64,000 nt of DNA. It comes from Unio delphinus (Eukaryota > Mollusca > Bivalvia > Unionida > Unionidae). Shown piece by piece: positions 29,410 through 44,292 of the stretch (its first letter is position 1; each line of letters starts with the position of its first letter). The stretch covers positions 6,259,501-6,323,500 of the forward strand of contig JAQISU010000179.1 in NCBI GenBank assembly GCA_029339505.1, in the 5' to 3' direction. The notes beneath the pieces are model-generated. The model ran no database searches and was not told the DNA's origin. It saw only the letters and a list, made by a program, of their open reading frames with translations. The translations under genes and the position numbers were made by a program.

Positions 29410-30977
29410 GTAGATATACTCTTACTATCACGACGACCATAAAGGAACAAATGAAACATTTATTCATCACATTCTGTTTACTATTCGTTGACTGGTTGTA
29501 AACTACTGTTCACTGACTGGTTGTAAATTATATTTTCTCCAATTCCAAATGCCAAGACAATCTTGAGAGAATTAATTTTAAAAAGTTATTTTGGTATATT
29601 TTTTCCAGAACCTTTAAAGCTCATCTGGAAATACTGGCACAAGCATGAAAATCACACAGACAAGATATGATTTTCGGCCACCCAACATTAATCTGTCATG
29701 AGGTGCATGAGACTTTCCCTAACAACTGCCCCAGTTCATGCAGAGAAAGCATGTAGTTACTATTATTAGACTTGTATTTCCTGTTAATGGCTTTTCCAAA
29801 GGCATGTATACTAGTTGTGTTTGATGCACATAAAAATGATGAAAATTAAAAACTATTTTTTAACTTTAAATTAAAGTATAACTGAAAAATAAAAATGACT
29901 AAGTTTGTACTGTTAATTTAACTTAGAGGAGTCCAGCATTTTTTTCATGTTTACAGTACTTATAACTTTTTACATGTATCCTGTTCTTTTCACACATATT
30001 TTCAATGTTATATGCTATACTGCTTAGTTGTCCACATGACACTAACCATGTGAAGCTGTACTTTGTCCTCAAAATGTACAGCAGCATAGTCCGCGTTGAG
30101 CTTAATGGAATGGACAGTACCAAGATATTCCCTGTCCTTCATCTTCTCTAGTCCTGAAATAGTCAACATAAATGTAATGAAATACTACACTCGGAACTAT
30201 TTATTCAGAGGTTCTCTGAAATGTGGAATTCAATTGAATTTGTTTTCAAAGGAAATATACCAGACTTAGCAGCATGTGTCAATGTTGAAAACCAAATAAC
30301 ACATGTACAAAGATATAATACAGCAGTAAATGTAAATATAAATTATGTATTTGTTGCCAGACAAAGTCTATGCTTAAGGCCATTACACTAATGAAAATCC
30401 AAAATCTTTGAAAGATAATCCAAAACAATTAAAGCATAAATTAACTTTGAAGGCTCTAATATAATGATACAAATAATATATAATGATACAATATATGATA
30501 CAACAATATATAATGATACAAATCACAAATGATACTATTATTTAACAACTATAAAGTTAATTGGAGAAATTATCTTACTAAGTATAGATTGAAGACTAAG
30601 CAGGCTATTACCAAAACAAAAAGGATTTTAAAAAATGCATAAATGAAACAAATTAAAAAATATATTGCTCTCAGCATGCTTTCAAACACACTGTAGCAGA
30701 TATGTGCAATGTGCATCCTGCTTCAGACCTAGTTTTATCCAGAAAATTTACATCACATGGTGTGGCTTTATAAATCACTTTCCAGCCTGCACTCTGAAGC
30801 AAGTTGCACATGCCTGCTCTGGTGTAACAGATTACACCTGAAAATTAAGCATACTTATATTCAAACATACAAAAGTAAATTCTTTCAAAATATTTTAATC
30901 TTTATTATTTTTCCTTAATGAAATGCAAATGAGATGTATTTCATCCCTGTTCAGTCTCTCTCCCCCTCCCTCCACCC

Positions 30978-31063
<86 letters not shown>

Positions 31064-32907
31064 TATATGTACATAGTATATATAACATGCATGGCATATA
31101 TGATTACACCACTACCTCAACAACTTGCACCCAGATAAGACCTGAACGCTTTTACAAGGTAGGGTTAGACATTGATCCCATTGCTTTAATCAATAAAATA
31201 CCTGAAAAATGGTCCCTATTTCTTGAACTTGAATAAATGTGTAAATGAAACCTTGATATATTGGTCATTTTATCATTTAAAACAATGGTTAGTACTGTAC
31301 CTCAAAATTTGAATCAACATGAAATTCTTATCATTTAGTAAGCCATATACTATGTTAAAATTTATTTATGAACAAATTCTCAGTACAATGTAAATCACAA
31401 TATTTTATGCCTACTGGTGGAACAACTTTAAGCAATAAATACCACTTAAATAAAATTTATCAAGTAAAATCTGGTTTTAGTTCTATCTTTCAACTTGGTC
31501 TCTGCATAACCATTATAAATTCAAATATACCATCTTGTTTTCAAACATGTCCATCTACCATCAGTTACATCTGCGAGAAGCCAATTAAGTGCTGAATGTA
31601 TTTTTATCTCTGACATACATGAGTATTTATTATAATGTTACACTAACTCAAAAGAAAACCTACTTTGTATTATTAGGTTAATCATGCCTTTCGCAACAAA
31701 TTGAATAAAACAGGCAACATAAGAAGAGTTGAAAGGCTTTCTAATTGTACCCATATAAGACTGTGTCAGGTGAATTCATTTTAATTCATTATTCAAATAA
31801 TGTCATGAATATTATTATATATTATATATTTGCCTACTCATTCATAATGTGATCAAACATAGCAAGACAATTAATTAATATGCATATTTGTTTTGCAGAT
31901 ACAATTCATGATAGACAAGCAATTTCCAAAATGTGTGGGGAACTTAAATTTTCTGAATTGGCACTCAATGATTTTCTCAAGGATGCCAAGAAGCTTCACT
32001 ATTAATTGCAATTAAATCAAAGCATCAATATTTAACTAAAGGAACAATAATTTTTTTTTTTTTAAATTCCATGCTTCAAAGTTGATGGTGGTGTCAGAAA
32101 ACTAATGGTCTATTTGAAGAAAAGGAATCTTGCTTTGTTGTGAAATAGGAACAACTAATAAGTAGTGATGTAATATAAATGTAATATAAAATGTTTTCAT
32201 ATACACCTGAAGGTTCTTGAAACCTCCTATGTAAAGTTGCTAATGATCTTTGACAGGCTGGATATCTTGAAAGAAAAGGTAATTTAAATTTTAAAAAAAG
32301 CAAACATCTTCATTTTAAAAATCTCTTAATTTATCCCATCGCAATTTTGAAATGAGTATTCAGCCCCACCCCATCAGTTTTTATTCATGTTCTAGCAGGG
32401 AGGGCATCCCCTTAATTTTGTACAAGTCTCACAGTAACTCGAGCTCTTACTCATAGTGTACTTGTTGTATTTTGACCCCACTGTGAACGAGTTATCAAGG
32501 GAGAGGTGTATTATAATACAAACACATTCAGAGTTAGTAACACAGCAAAAGTGTACTTGATGTATTTTGACCCCACTGTGTACGAGTTATCAAGGGAGAG
32601 GTGTATTCTAATACAAACACATTCAGAGTTAGTAACACAGCAAAAGTGCATATAATATTCCTGCAAAAGCAAAAATTATCTTCAATAATTTAAATCATGC
32701 ATTACATACCAATATGTATCAAAGGATTATAATGATATAATTAGTTTAATACATGTCTATTGTACATGGGCAAATACTTGTTTTACAAATTTAACACTCA
32801 TATATGGTTTTAAAAAATGTCTTACAAGCAATTGTACTGAAACCTTAATCAGCATTCAACCATTGAGAGAATTTGAAATTTTTGATGAAGTTTAGGATGA
32901 ACTTACT

Positions 32908-32947
<40 letters not shown>

Positions 32948-35900
32948 ACACCAAAAATGTAGGTCACAATAATTTACACTGATTCAGAGAAGCTGAAAGT
33001 TTTGCTTGATAATTCATTCAAGACTAATGCCTATTTAGACGAAACATTGTTTTAAACCACCTGCCATAATGTGGTCCATTGTTCAGGATTTTTAACACAG
33101 AAAGCACAGAGGATAATAAAAAACAAATCAATAATTATATTTCAAGCTGTTGAGAAAAAAATTCTCAACAAATTTACAAATTTGACAAAATAAAAAAAAA
33201 ATCTGAAGTTTGCAGAAAAATAAACAGGTTTTTGTCATCTGGACATTTTGCACTGAATAGAAGATACTTAGAATATTTTGATATTGCATAAAACATCGAC
33301 TGAAAGAAGTCTACCACACAATAGGATATTTTGCTGTATCAAATGTATGCTTAAATCAAACACAACTTGTTGGTACATCAGATAAGTAAAACATCTGGAT
33401 ATGTGTACAGGTCAATTTTCTTTTAACTGTATTTCATACAAAACTCCATTAAACAATATATTTTGGTTTGATTTTTAAAATGAAAAAAAGTTATATCATC
33501 CCATTAACTTTTAGGGTGTTGATTGTGTCCAAAACATTTTCTTATATTTGTCTTAAAGTGGCTTATCTCTGTAAAGTCTATGGCAAGCTGTCAACTCTGT
33601 TACCAAGAATAGTTTTTATCGGATTAATAAGCACTGGTTTTTTTTTTTTATAGCTCTAATAGCTTAATGACCATGAAGAGTGAGGCTGTCATTGTAAAGG
33701 GACATAACTCATATTTTAGTCAAACATTAACTTCCTAAATATAACCTGACAGCCTCTTTGTATCTTTGTACTTTAAACAGAATTATTTCAATGCAAAATC
33801 CGTATAAAAATGTAAATACTTAAATATTTTCTAACAAAATGTTGAGGAATTTTAAACCAATTTTCTGTAAAGATATCAAGAAAAAGGGATAAAACGTTAC
33901 TTGCATTTGCTTGTGATCATAAAAGAAACACGATTTTAATATCTCATGATTTTGATTATCCCTCAGATTCTGTTTTGCCAGGACCTATAGTATTCAAAAT
34001 ACTTTTATTTACTTTTGTATTTTCAATGGAATATAAAGAACACATATATGCTATATTATACACAAATGCTGTGGCTTGTGTTTAAATTTACAATGCAGTC
34101 TGCTATGTGATCGTCTTAACACTACATTGGTATGGGGAGAAAACATGCTGTAAGTTATTATTCAATCACAAGTGATCACTTACTAACACTGCTGTAATGA
34201 CCGTCACCCATAATTCGTTCTGTAATTGACCCATTTGTTATCACAACTGTAATGAAAATTCTCAAAATCTGATTGACAAGGAGGATTACACCAGATGGGT
34301 AATATACTAAATATAAAAAAAATACTCAAGCACCTCTCTAGCCCTTACTGCTGTAATGACCATCACCCATAATTCGTTCTGTACTTGACACATTTGTTAT
34401 CACAACTGTAATGAAAATTCTCAAAATCTGATTGACAAGGAGGATTACACCAGATGGGTAATATACTAAATATAAAAAAATACTCAAGCACCTCTCTAGC
34501 CCTTAATGTTGGAGAACTTAAAATACCTATTTTTATCAGGGCCATCAATTATGTGTCTCAAAACACTTGTAATACCCATGCTCATATGCTTATTTATTAC
34601 TGGTTCTAGCCTGATGTCATTATCTCTATATTTATTATGAAATGAAAATTGTTGGCAACAGAATAACAAATACAGAACAACCAAAGTGCTCAAATTGGTC
34701 AATGCTCTTTTCAACCAGTATAATTATGTAATTTGGAAGGCAATTTTTAAGAAACTCCCTATGAACCTTTTCCACAATAAAAAGGAACTGTGGGGAACAT
34801 ATCTGTGGCATGATTACATCTGACATTTACAGTTCTGGTGGCCCAAGTGATAAGCATATCAACCCAGGATGCAGGTGGTTATGGGTTCAAACCCAGCCAA
34901 GGTTTTATTGAAATGCTTGGCACTCAGAATTATGAGGTTAGTGTTATGACTTGCTGGCTGGCCTGGTGTCTGGATAATGAAGACTGGGTGGAATGATAGC
35001 ACAGGTTTCAGTGCTAGACATGACTATAAACTGCCACACTGCAGACACTGTAGCAATGTATGTATCATACATGCCAACCCCTGACGAGGAAAAAGTGTAA
35101 TCCAAGTGGTCAAAAAGAGGAATCCAAGCAGAAAAAGAGTAATCCACATATAACATACTACAATTACAATTAACAATGATTTATTTATTTGCTTTTCTCA
35201 TCTTTTATCATTCATTAATGGTTCAAGTGTTCATATGTAGCACTTTTAGCTTTAGAAAGCAACAGATTGTCATGTTGCATTTCAAAACATGTTGTACCAG
35301 CCGAGGCACTCAGTACCGGGTTACTTAGCCTGGACCTGAATTCAGTTTTATTTTTGTTAACAACACTGAACAATCTCTCACAGTCAGCATTAGAATGGTA
35401 AAGAACCAATATTCCTTTCATAACCTGACAAAGAAGAGGAAATTTATTTCTTCCAGTGATAGAGTCTTTTAGCTGGGAAATAAGGTGCCATTGCACATCA
35501 ACTCTATCTGCATTAAGTATATTGTCAGGTAGAATCCCAACTTGATACTTCAGGAATTCTTCTTCCAGATGATCCAAGTGAGACAAGGGTGGCAATAGAA
35601 AGGGATATCTCTTGACAAAGAATCTAACACTTTTGAAGCTTTTTGACTGTCTCTCATTTACATAAGCAACTGAAGCATTTAAAAGCAGTTCATCTCCATA
35701 TGGGAATTTATGGAGCATGTAATCACAGATATCTATTAATAAATGGCCAATATCTACTTCTAATTTATCAGCAGCCTTACCAGCAGCAAGGTGCATCAAA
35801 TGACAGGGGCAACCTGTTATGAACACTGATGGAGACATTTTCAAAATATAGGATGCAACTCCTTTATGAATTCCAGTCATCACTGATGCATTATCAGCTG

Positions 35901-37826
35901 CAAACCCCATACAGTTCTGCCATCTTATGTCATGTTTCTTCAAAACATTGTCAAGCAAATCAAAAATGTTTTGTCCAGTGGAATCTACTGTTAATTCTGG
36001 TAAAGAAAGAAGAACACTCATGAATTTGCCTTTTTCACTGTCAAAGTATCTAACACATACTGGGTACAACTTTTTATCATCATAATCGCAACTCCCGTCT
36101 ATGGCAATACTAAACGGCCCAATTTTCATTGCTTCTGTAATTTTAAGTGAAGTATCTTCTGCTAGGCACCGAACAATGTGAGATGATTTTGTTCTTGCAC
36201 AAGCATATTTTTCCGCAATTTTCGAATCAGGAAACATCCGCTTGAACAAGGGACCAACGTGGTCTGCTACTGCTAAGGGTAGTCCGTGTTCTATTAAAAA
36301 CTCGGTAAATAACACCTCAGCATTTATAGTATTCAAGTCTGCACTTGAGCTCTGCTGTAAATAAGAAGTTACCTTAGTATTAGAGTTCGTAAGGCGAGCT
36401 AATTCGATGTATTTCCTTGTTTTCATGTGTTTTTCCACATCAAATTTACCACCATGACCAATGCTAAAATCGTTTCCGCACAGTCTGCAATGAGCATGAT
36501 GCTGTCCTAGAATGGAACGCTGTATTATGCCATTCATATATTCATCTTTGAAGGACTCGTTGTTTTGCTTTTTTTCTGATCCATCTGCGAAATTCTTGGG
36601 GAAAAAAAATGAGCTCTAACATACACAAAGACTAGAATCCATCTTAACATCTGAAGCCATTTAGCGAAAACGATTAGACGTCACCTGATGATGCCCTCGT
36701 CGTGTTTGGAGGATTGATTACATTTTGCTTTGCTTATTATTGACTTTTTCTAACCCATCTGTGAAATTATTTAAGAGATATTTTTTGCACTCATAAACGC
36801 ATTGAGAATTTTTTAATACTTTTTAGCGCAAAAAAACTTTTAGACTGGTTCTGCACTATACAAAATTAGAACAAAGAGTATGTGCATAATGATTTAAACA
36901 AAATAGAAACCAGTCTGTTCTCTCCTCACTAAGCCGCTATAAATAGAATACGAGGTCGAAAGTTGGAAAGTATCTTAGTAACAGGATAGTTGCTATAAAT
37001 AGAACATGAATATTAGGAAAGTCCACGGACAAGTATACTCGTATATCGTAGTTATGTAGAAGCGGGGTATTTTTTAATTAAAAATAAAACAGTATGTAAA
37101 AAATAAAATAATGCTAATAAAAACGGAATTTTTTTATTTTTTTTATTTTTTTTGCAAGATGGAAATATCGAAAAAGCGTAATCTATAAACGTTAACGCGT
37201 AATGCGTAATTTAGTGGGAAAAAGCGTAATGATTACGCCAAAAGCGTAATGGTTGGCATGTATGATGTATGTGTGATTTTGATTTTAAATGTAGCTTTAA
37301 CAATTTTCCAGTCATACTGCTATGACGTCTGCGGTGGCAGTTTTAAGTGATGTCTATCACTGGAACATCACGCCACAGACATGTAGCATGATGTCCCACC
37401 CAGACACATTATCCTGACACCAGGCCAACCATCCCTAGCACAAATCTCTTACTGCTGAATGCCTAACGATAAAGCTGTTAGTTACACTTTTAAAGTCTTT
37501 GGTATGATTCGGCCACGGTTCGAACCCACAACCTTCCGCATCTAGGGTGGATGCTCAAACCACTTGGCCAACTGAGCAGTCTGTAGCAGTATGAGTCAGA
37601 TTGTTAAAGCAACACAAAACATCAATGCCATATTGGAATCATTTTCAAACAGCTCTCCCTGATTTCATTGGAAAGGGAGGAGGATAAAGAATATAAGCCT
37701 CAGATTACTTAAGTGTCATTTTCTGATGATAGAGAAAGGCCATGGAAACTAACAGAGCAAGAACTTACTGGCACATTTTAATGTATGTGACCCTAAAATC
37801 ATTTCATTCTAATCACATTTTGTTTT

Positions 37827-37873
<47 letters not shown>

Positions 37874-40800
37874 GAGAGCATGGGCTTATATTTCAACATA
37901 GCAGTGCAAAGGAACAAGGTTAAAGAATATATATTTGCTAAGGATTCAATTTGTCATAGAAGAATTCAGCCATTTTGTTATGACTCCTCCTTCTGCTTCA
38001 ATTAATCCATCACCATAGCCTAACAACCTAATGCAGAAATCAAAAACATGTAGACCTATCACTTTAAAAAAAACATATCTCTGAACAAACTCATGCTCTA
38101 CTGTATGAGAATAATTTCCGTAAATCAAGGATAAGACTATTGTTACTCTTCAACGGATGAATGTTGAAGCTATTTCTGATGTTCTTGAGCAAAAATAAGG
38201 TCTTCATATTGGAAGATATACAAAATTTTTAATTTAGGACTAGATATTTTAAGAAGTCCTTAGTTGAAAAACCATGTCAGTAAGACCATCCCTTCTTCTG
38301 TAGTAGTAGGTACAAGATGACTGCAATGGCAGCTTTCTTGGATTAAGATCAGCTCCCCTTTCGTTAGAACCAACTTATTATCATTAGAAGCTTCCTGGTG
38401 AAACCACCTGTCAAAATAACTTTCTACTTAGGTCTGAACGATATCAAGATGGCAGCCATACTGGGTGTCAGATCAGCACCATTTTCATTAGGACCAGTTA
38501 ATCATCTTAACAAGACTTTTGTACAAACCCATTAGTGGTATAGCCATCTGTACAGGAGAAGCAACAAGATTGTCCACATGTGACAACACATAATGGTACT
38601 ATTGTCACTTATGGCAAACTATAGCATGAGGTGAATATGTGTAAAATTGCATGGCAATCCTCCAAGTAGCTTTGGAAGAGCATCCATAAATTGACGTTAA
38701 TGGATGAATGTATGATGGACAATTGAAAACGGTCCATTTCCATAAACACTTCTGGTCTATGGACAAGTCAACTAACAAATTATTACAAACAAAACCAATA
38801 TTTTCTGAAATATGTATCATTCAAAAATGATAAAAACTCATACCATTTTCTCCGAGCAAATAGAACCATGCTCTGTTGTTCATGCCTATTGCTAGATGGT
38901 AGGGGCCTATGCCAAGGAAAGATGGTTCAACATCCACAGGAATGGTTACTGGTTGCTCCTGAAGTAAAATAAATCAAGTTGTTATTCTGGTATATGAGAA
39001 ATGTACAAATAATAATCGAAAAAAATGTTACTTGTGCCAAATTAATGTCTGTATGGTACACTAACAGGTATGTCTGTATGGTACATTAACAGGTATGTCT
39101 GTATGGTACATTAACAGGTACGTCTGTATGGTACATTAACAGGTATGTCTTTACTAGTCATATTAAGAGATGATAACACTTACTTCATTACAAAATGAAT
39201 GCTGTGAATTTGCTACTTCTTCAACAAGTACCAATATTCATAGATTTCATGATTACTTATAAATTGTGAAACTTTATTCTTCTTTATAAACCATGAATTC
39301 AAGGCATTATGATTGGGTAAAGTATTTGAAGAAGAACCAAGGCCCAGCAAAGCAATGATCCCTTAATAAAAAGCAATAAGCCTATATCAAGCCATCGAAC
39401 TCAGTACTAATGAAGTGTGAGCTTTTTGCAAAACATAATTTATATTTAAAACCTGAATGTATTCACAGTGTTACGTGCTTAGGCTTGAATAAACAGTAAC
39501 ATAGAAAGAGTGAAAATAACAAGCTTGTAAAAACTTAATAAACAATTTATTGACCACAAATATTTTCCAGAAAAGAAAAATAAACTTACAATTTTAAGAA
39601 TCAATTCCAAAAATAATTCAAAATATTATCTACTAGAGAAATTGCAAAAGTCCTGGTAATAAAATGTCCAAATAATTCTAAGTTCGAATTCCAGCGAAGT
39701 ATCCATGATGGAAGACGATGTCACTTGATGAAGTCAGTTCTTGTTAATAAAAATCTATGAGCACAATTCTTTTCCAGAAAATGACAAAATAATTTCTCTT
39801 GATCCAAACAAATTGACATAATTTCCAGTACAAGGTAATTTATAATAATATAAGAAGACACAACTTAATATTCTAAAAGCCCAACTTCTACTGAATAGCT
39901 CACTCCAAAACATAATTAATATAGCTGTTTTTACGTAAACAAGGAAGGGGTCACATGATCTTCTAGAACCTTTCAGAACAAATTTACGTTCAAAAACTCA
40001 CGTACCCAGCATATGACCCAACTAAAATTGAAAGATGTTTATACAAAACTCCATAATGTCCTTGGAACCAACCAATCATTTTAAAAGCTTGTTTACAACT
40101 CTGAAGCCAGGTCAAAAATGAGGTCAACACCCGGTGTTTATTCTGTAAAGTACAGGTCACCCCCCCCTCTCAATGAACGAATCTTAAAACTTAAAATGCC
40201 AAATTTAAATTTAACTAACAATAAAAATAAATATAAATGACTTATATCAAATATACGTAATAACAGTATTACATTTTTTTGAGGGTGATAGTGTACACTG
40301 CTCCCACAAATGTTATATCTGTTTCAAACTGTGAAACAACATATGGATACAGACAGCTAATTAAATTCCCCCAGACTAAAGTGTTAATGTTTGACCAAAT
40401 GACTCATATAAGCATGCTCATATCCTCTAAGCGATCAAATGAACTTTTAAAATGATTTTAATGATATCTTGTGCAAATTATTTTTGAGAACAATTCTTTT
40501 GTGGATGTCTAATATCAAAATCCAGTCTGGTTAGATCTCCCTGTTTACATCAGGTCATACCAATGCAACAACAACAGTGATAAACTGAAATTAGTTTTAT
40601 GTTCTAACTTAATATTTTGTATATTTTATCAAACATTTCTTCTGAAAAATTGCACTGATGTTTTTGTTTTATTCTGGCTATTCTTGATCAAATTAGTGAT
40701 TCTCATTAATTTCAAAAAAGTATTTAATATACTGTTACAACTCCATGATATTAAACTAACTGAAAAAAATAAAAAAACAAATTTAGTAAACAAATAACTT

Positions 40801-43800
40801 CTTTTCTTAGAATACAAAATGAATATTTATGATGAATTTGCAGTATTGTAGACTAAATCCAAAATAATACATAGGCTGGTTCTGTAGCTCATAAAATAAT
40901 TTGTTCATGGAAACAACACTTTTCTTTGAAGCCTCCTGCAAAAGCATACCTGTTGCACAATTAGCATTCTGAACTGGTTTGTATTTAGAAGCCTACTTTA
41001 ATGATAAAATGATAACATTTTTCACACAAGAATAAAAGTTTTTCTCTGCAATGTCTTGACATATCCAAGAATAGGTATTTTTTCTTATGTAGCAAGGTAA
41101 ATAAATTTGATGAATACTGCCACACTGCTGACAAAAGTAGGTAATTTATAATCATTACATAGGTTATATATTGATACAAAATATTCAAAATTTTTAGGTT
41201 TCTTGAAACATTTACTAAAGGGTCACTGAATGAACTCACATATAAATCAACAACTTGTCTTTCTTCTGTTAGAGGGGCACATTTGGCAAATGTTTAATTG
41301 AAAATAGTGTGTTTTACAGTGAATGCCATCGAAAAGGAAAGTAAATCCTGAAAGCCACACCTTTCTCACAGACTTCATTTTGCACCACATTTTATAAACC
41401 ATGTGGTCCCTTTTGCTGTTAATGAAGCTCCAAGTTTAACATTTTACTGGTTAAAAAAGGAAAATAGTTCTTCTACCATCTCCATCATTCTACTAGTACA
41501 GAGAGATCCCACATAACAAAATAAGTCAAACATGTCAAAAACAAAAACTAGATGAAAATAATAGAAGAAACAGTAAAAAATATTATCCTAAAAAAAAACT
41601 GCCAGGTAACAGAAGCAAGATACAACATTTAGGCAAAACTGATGTAACATTGCTTGATGAAATAGGGGAAAAGGCAATATTTGTATACAAGCTTTAGTAT
41701 TAAAGACATATTTTTGATCCACTACCTAATTATATGTGGAATAACTTGACTTTACAAATAAATTTTAGACCAGAAACTCGACGTGATCTTTAACTTTTCT
41801 TTTCTAATCTATCCTTAGCGGGAAAAAAAATATAAGAGGTGGAAATATATGTACTTGTTGAATATTATCCTCAATAGTGACTTCTAAAAGAGATGTCAGG
41901 TGAGCGATCTTAGTCTGACAAGAGGCAGCAAGCATTGGCAGGCTAGTCAAGTATACATGTAGGTTTCCCTTAGTTGTGGTAACTGCCAGAAGTTGTCCAT
42001 CATCTGTCCAGTCAATCTTGTCCAATCCTCGCTCATCCTCCATGTTAATAATGGCAAACATCTCTTTTAGGTCAGATAAATCATGGATCTTGATACTGTA
42101 GAAATATAGATTAGTTACTTATTATACATCTGTTGCAAACATCTGAACCAAAATACAAACATGAGATATATGAGAGCATGCAAAACAATTGTGAATCAGA
42201 ACATTCCTGCATCATAAAATATAAGCCGATCTGGTCTTTACAGTAAAGGCATAACGATTAGCAATAACTACACATGAATATTATTTCAAAGTCAGTTTCC
42301 TTTCAACAAATATGAAATTCATGCTCATCAAAGTTGGGATATCTAAAGTGTATCTATTACCTGGTTCTAAATTGGAACAAAACTATTTATGAATTACAAA
42401 ATTGCAAATATATTCTGAGTGTACAGTGTTGTACTCTAGCTATATACACAGCTGTACATATTCTTCTATAATAGTACAGTGCTGAAGGAAATGTTCAGAT
42501 CAGGAAATACACAGCTTCTAAATGTGACTTTTCTTTGTATAATTTACCAATTATCTCCACAAGAGGCAGCCTTGTTAAGAGAACCAGAAACTGCAATATC
42601 AGTCAAGTTATCCTTATGATTTCTTGCTTGAAACAATTCCTGAAAAAAAATTCAATTTAAAATTGCAGTCAATATACAAAAGATTTATTTTCTAAATCTT
42701 AATATCAATACAATTTATAAAGTTTGGTAAAGAAAAGGGTATAGTCAAATGATCAATAGGAAGTCACTTTTTTATTATAGATAAATGATTAATATAAAAA
42801 ATTTTACTCCAATCCACAATACATATGGTATGATGATACTGTTAACAATCTGAAACGAGATAAAAAGATGCCAGACACAAAGATCCTTACCTGTCCAATT
42901 TCTTTCATATGAGTTGATATCACCACAAAGAATCCATGGGAAAATCCAATCATGATGTAGCCATCTCCATACCTGATGTTACAAATGAATAAACAATATT
43001 TAATATAACTTGCATATTCATCTTCACAAAGGGGAATGAGTAACATGTTTTCTTACTACAATCAAGCTACAACCATAATGGTATGGACTCTGAAATAAAG
43101 TAATTTGTACAAATTAAATCTAAAGCCTAAAACCAAGGGTACTTGAGAATTATTGTATAAATACATATTTACTAATACTGAAAAACTGCAACAAAAATAA
43201 AACATATCTGTACTGAAAATCTCTTCCATGCAGGACTTTCATAACTAACATTTTCAGAATTTTTCTTCAGTGTTGGTGTGTAAAAAGAAGATAGTAGCTA
43301 TTGTTGACAATGTGTAACTGTTTACATGTAAATCTTGTAAACAAAAATAAAATAGATCTGTAAGGAAAATAAGTTATATGCATTACTTTTTTTTGGCATG
43401 ACATTTGTAATATTTTTTCTTCAACCACAATGTGTCAAAAAAGGTACTTGTTATTTTAAATAAAATGTACATTAACTCAACTTTGGCATTTTTTAGACAT
43501 CTAGATCAATAGGTATAGATCTCTTCAATAATATAAAAATACATGCCAGGTCCTTCATAGAGATCTAAATTTACTTGAAGAGTTCACAAAATATTTATTG
43601 TACTTTATCTCTTCTAGTCTGCAATTGTTTTATAAATCATACTTACAAATAGTCTTCCTTGTTATAAGTGAGTCAGTTCCTATAATCACAATAACATGAT
43701 CATTCTGTATACATGAGCTTACAGAAATCAATGAACCCTGTTGCCAAGATAATGAAGGAAACAATCAGGACCTCCTCGTGAACTAGATTAATATATGTTC

Positions 43801-44220
43801 TATTTGAGTGTTACCTAAGTATCAATACTCAGTGAAAGAAATGTCAGACCTCTGAATTCAAAGTAACAACTAGCATAGGCAAATATCAAACCAAATGCCA
43901 CTTAATTACTGGAAGTATATATGCACTTGCTGATTAAGGGTAATCTTCTCTGGTGGGAAAGTAGAGGTCATTTTACTTACCGAGAAAACAAGACAGCAAG
44001 ATAATTGATTATTCTTAGTAATAAAACTAAAGGAGTTTATATGGATACAAATTGTTTGAATATTTAAAAATAAATTATATATCAATGAAACAGAGAAAGT
44101 ATGGAAGATATTTGTTATAGAAGGTATAATGGCATTTATTACCATTTTCATTTCGGGGGAAAAAAACTTTATCTAAATAGGGACAGTACGGTATGTTAAA
44201 CAAAATAACATTGAAGGCTG

Positions 44221-44292
<72 letters not shown>

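Larger units (their letters stand above)
23845..30046. other. WDR19 intron H/I
   Basis: It contains the paired 453-bp repeats (24147-24599, 27315-27767) with a non-coding body between them, a LINE remnant (28501-29190) and a (TA)n tract (29349-29402). A GT/AG-bounded plus-strand stretch at about 26413-26612 has no open frame. Confidence 0.6.
30154..38843. other. WDR19 intron G/H
   Basis: It contains TC/TA and CA microsatellites, two tandem duplications (32456-32648, 34187-34505), SINE-B copies on both sides of an hAT transposon (34832-37583), a GA tract (37831-37868) and old ~160-bp repeats (38190-38580). Confidence 0.65.

Noticed and set aside
39469..40270. Possible solo LTR (TGTTACG start, TACGTAATA end)
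   Set aside because: The right end does not finish in CA, only a 4-bp ACAG repeat flanks it, and no second copy is present for comparison.
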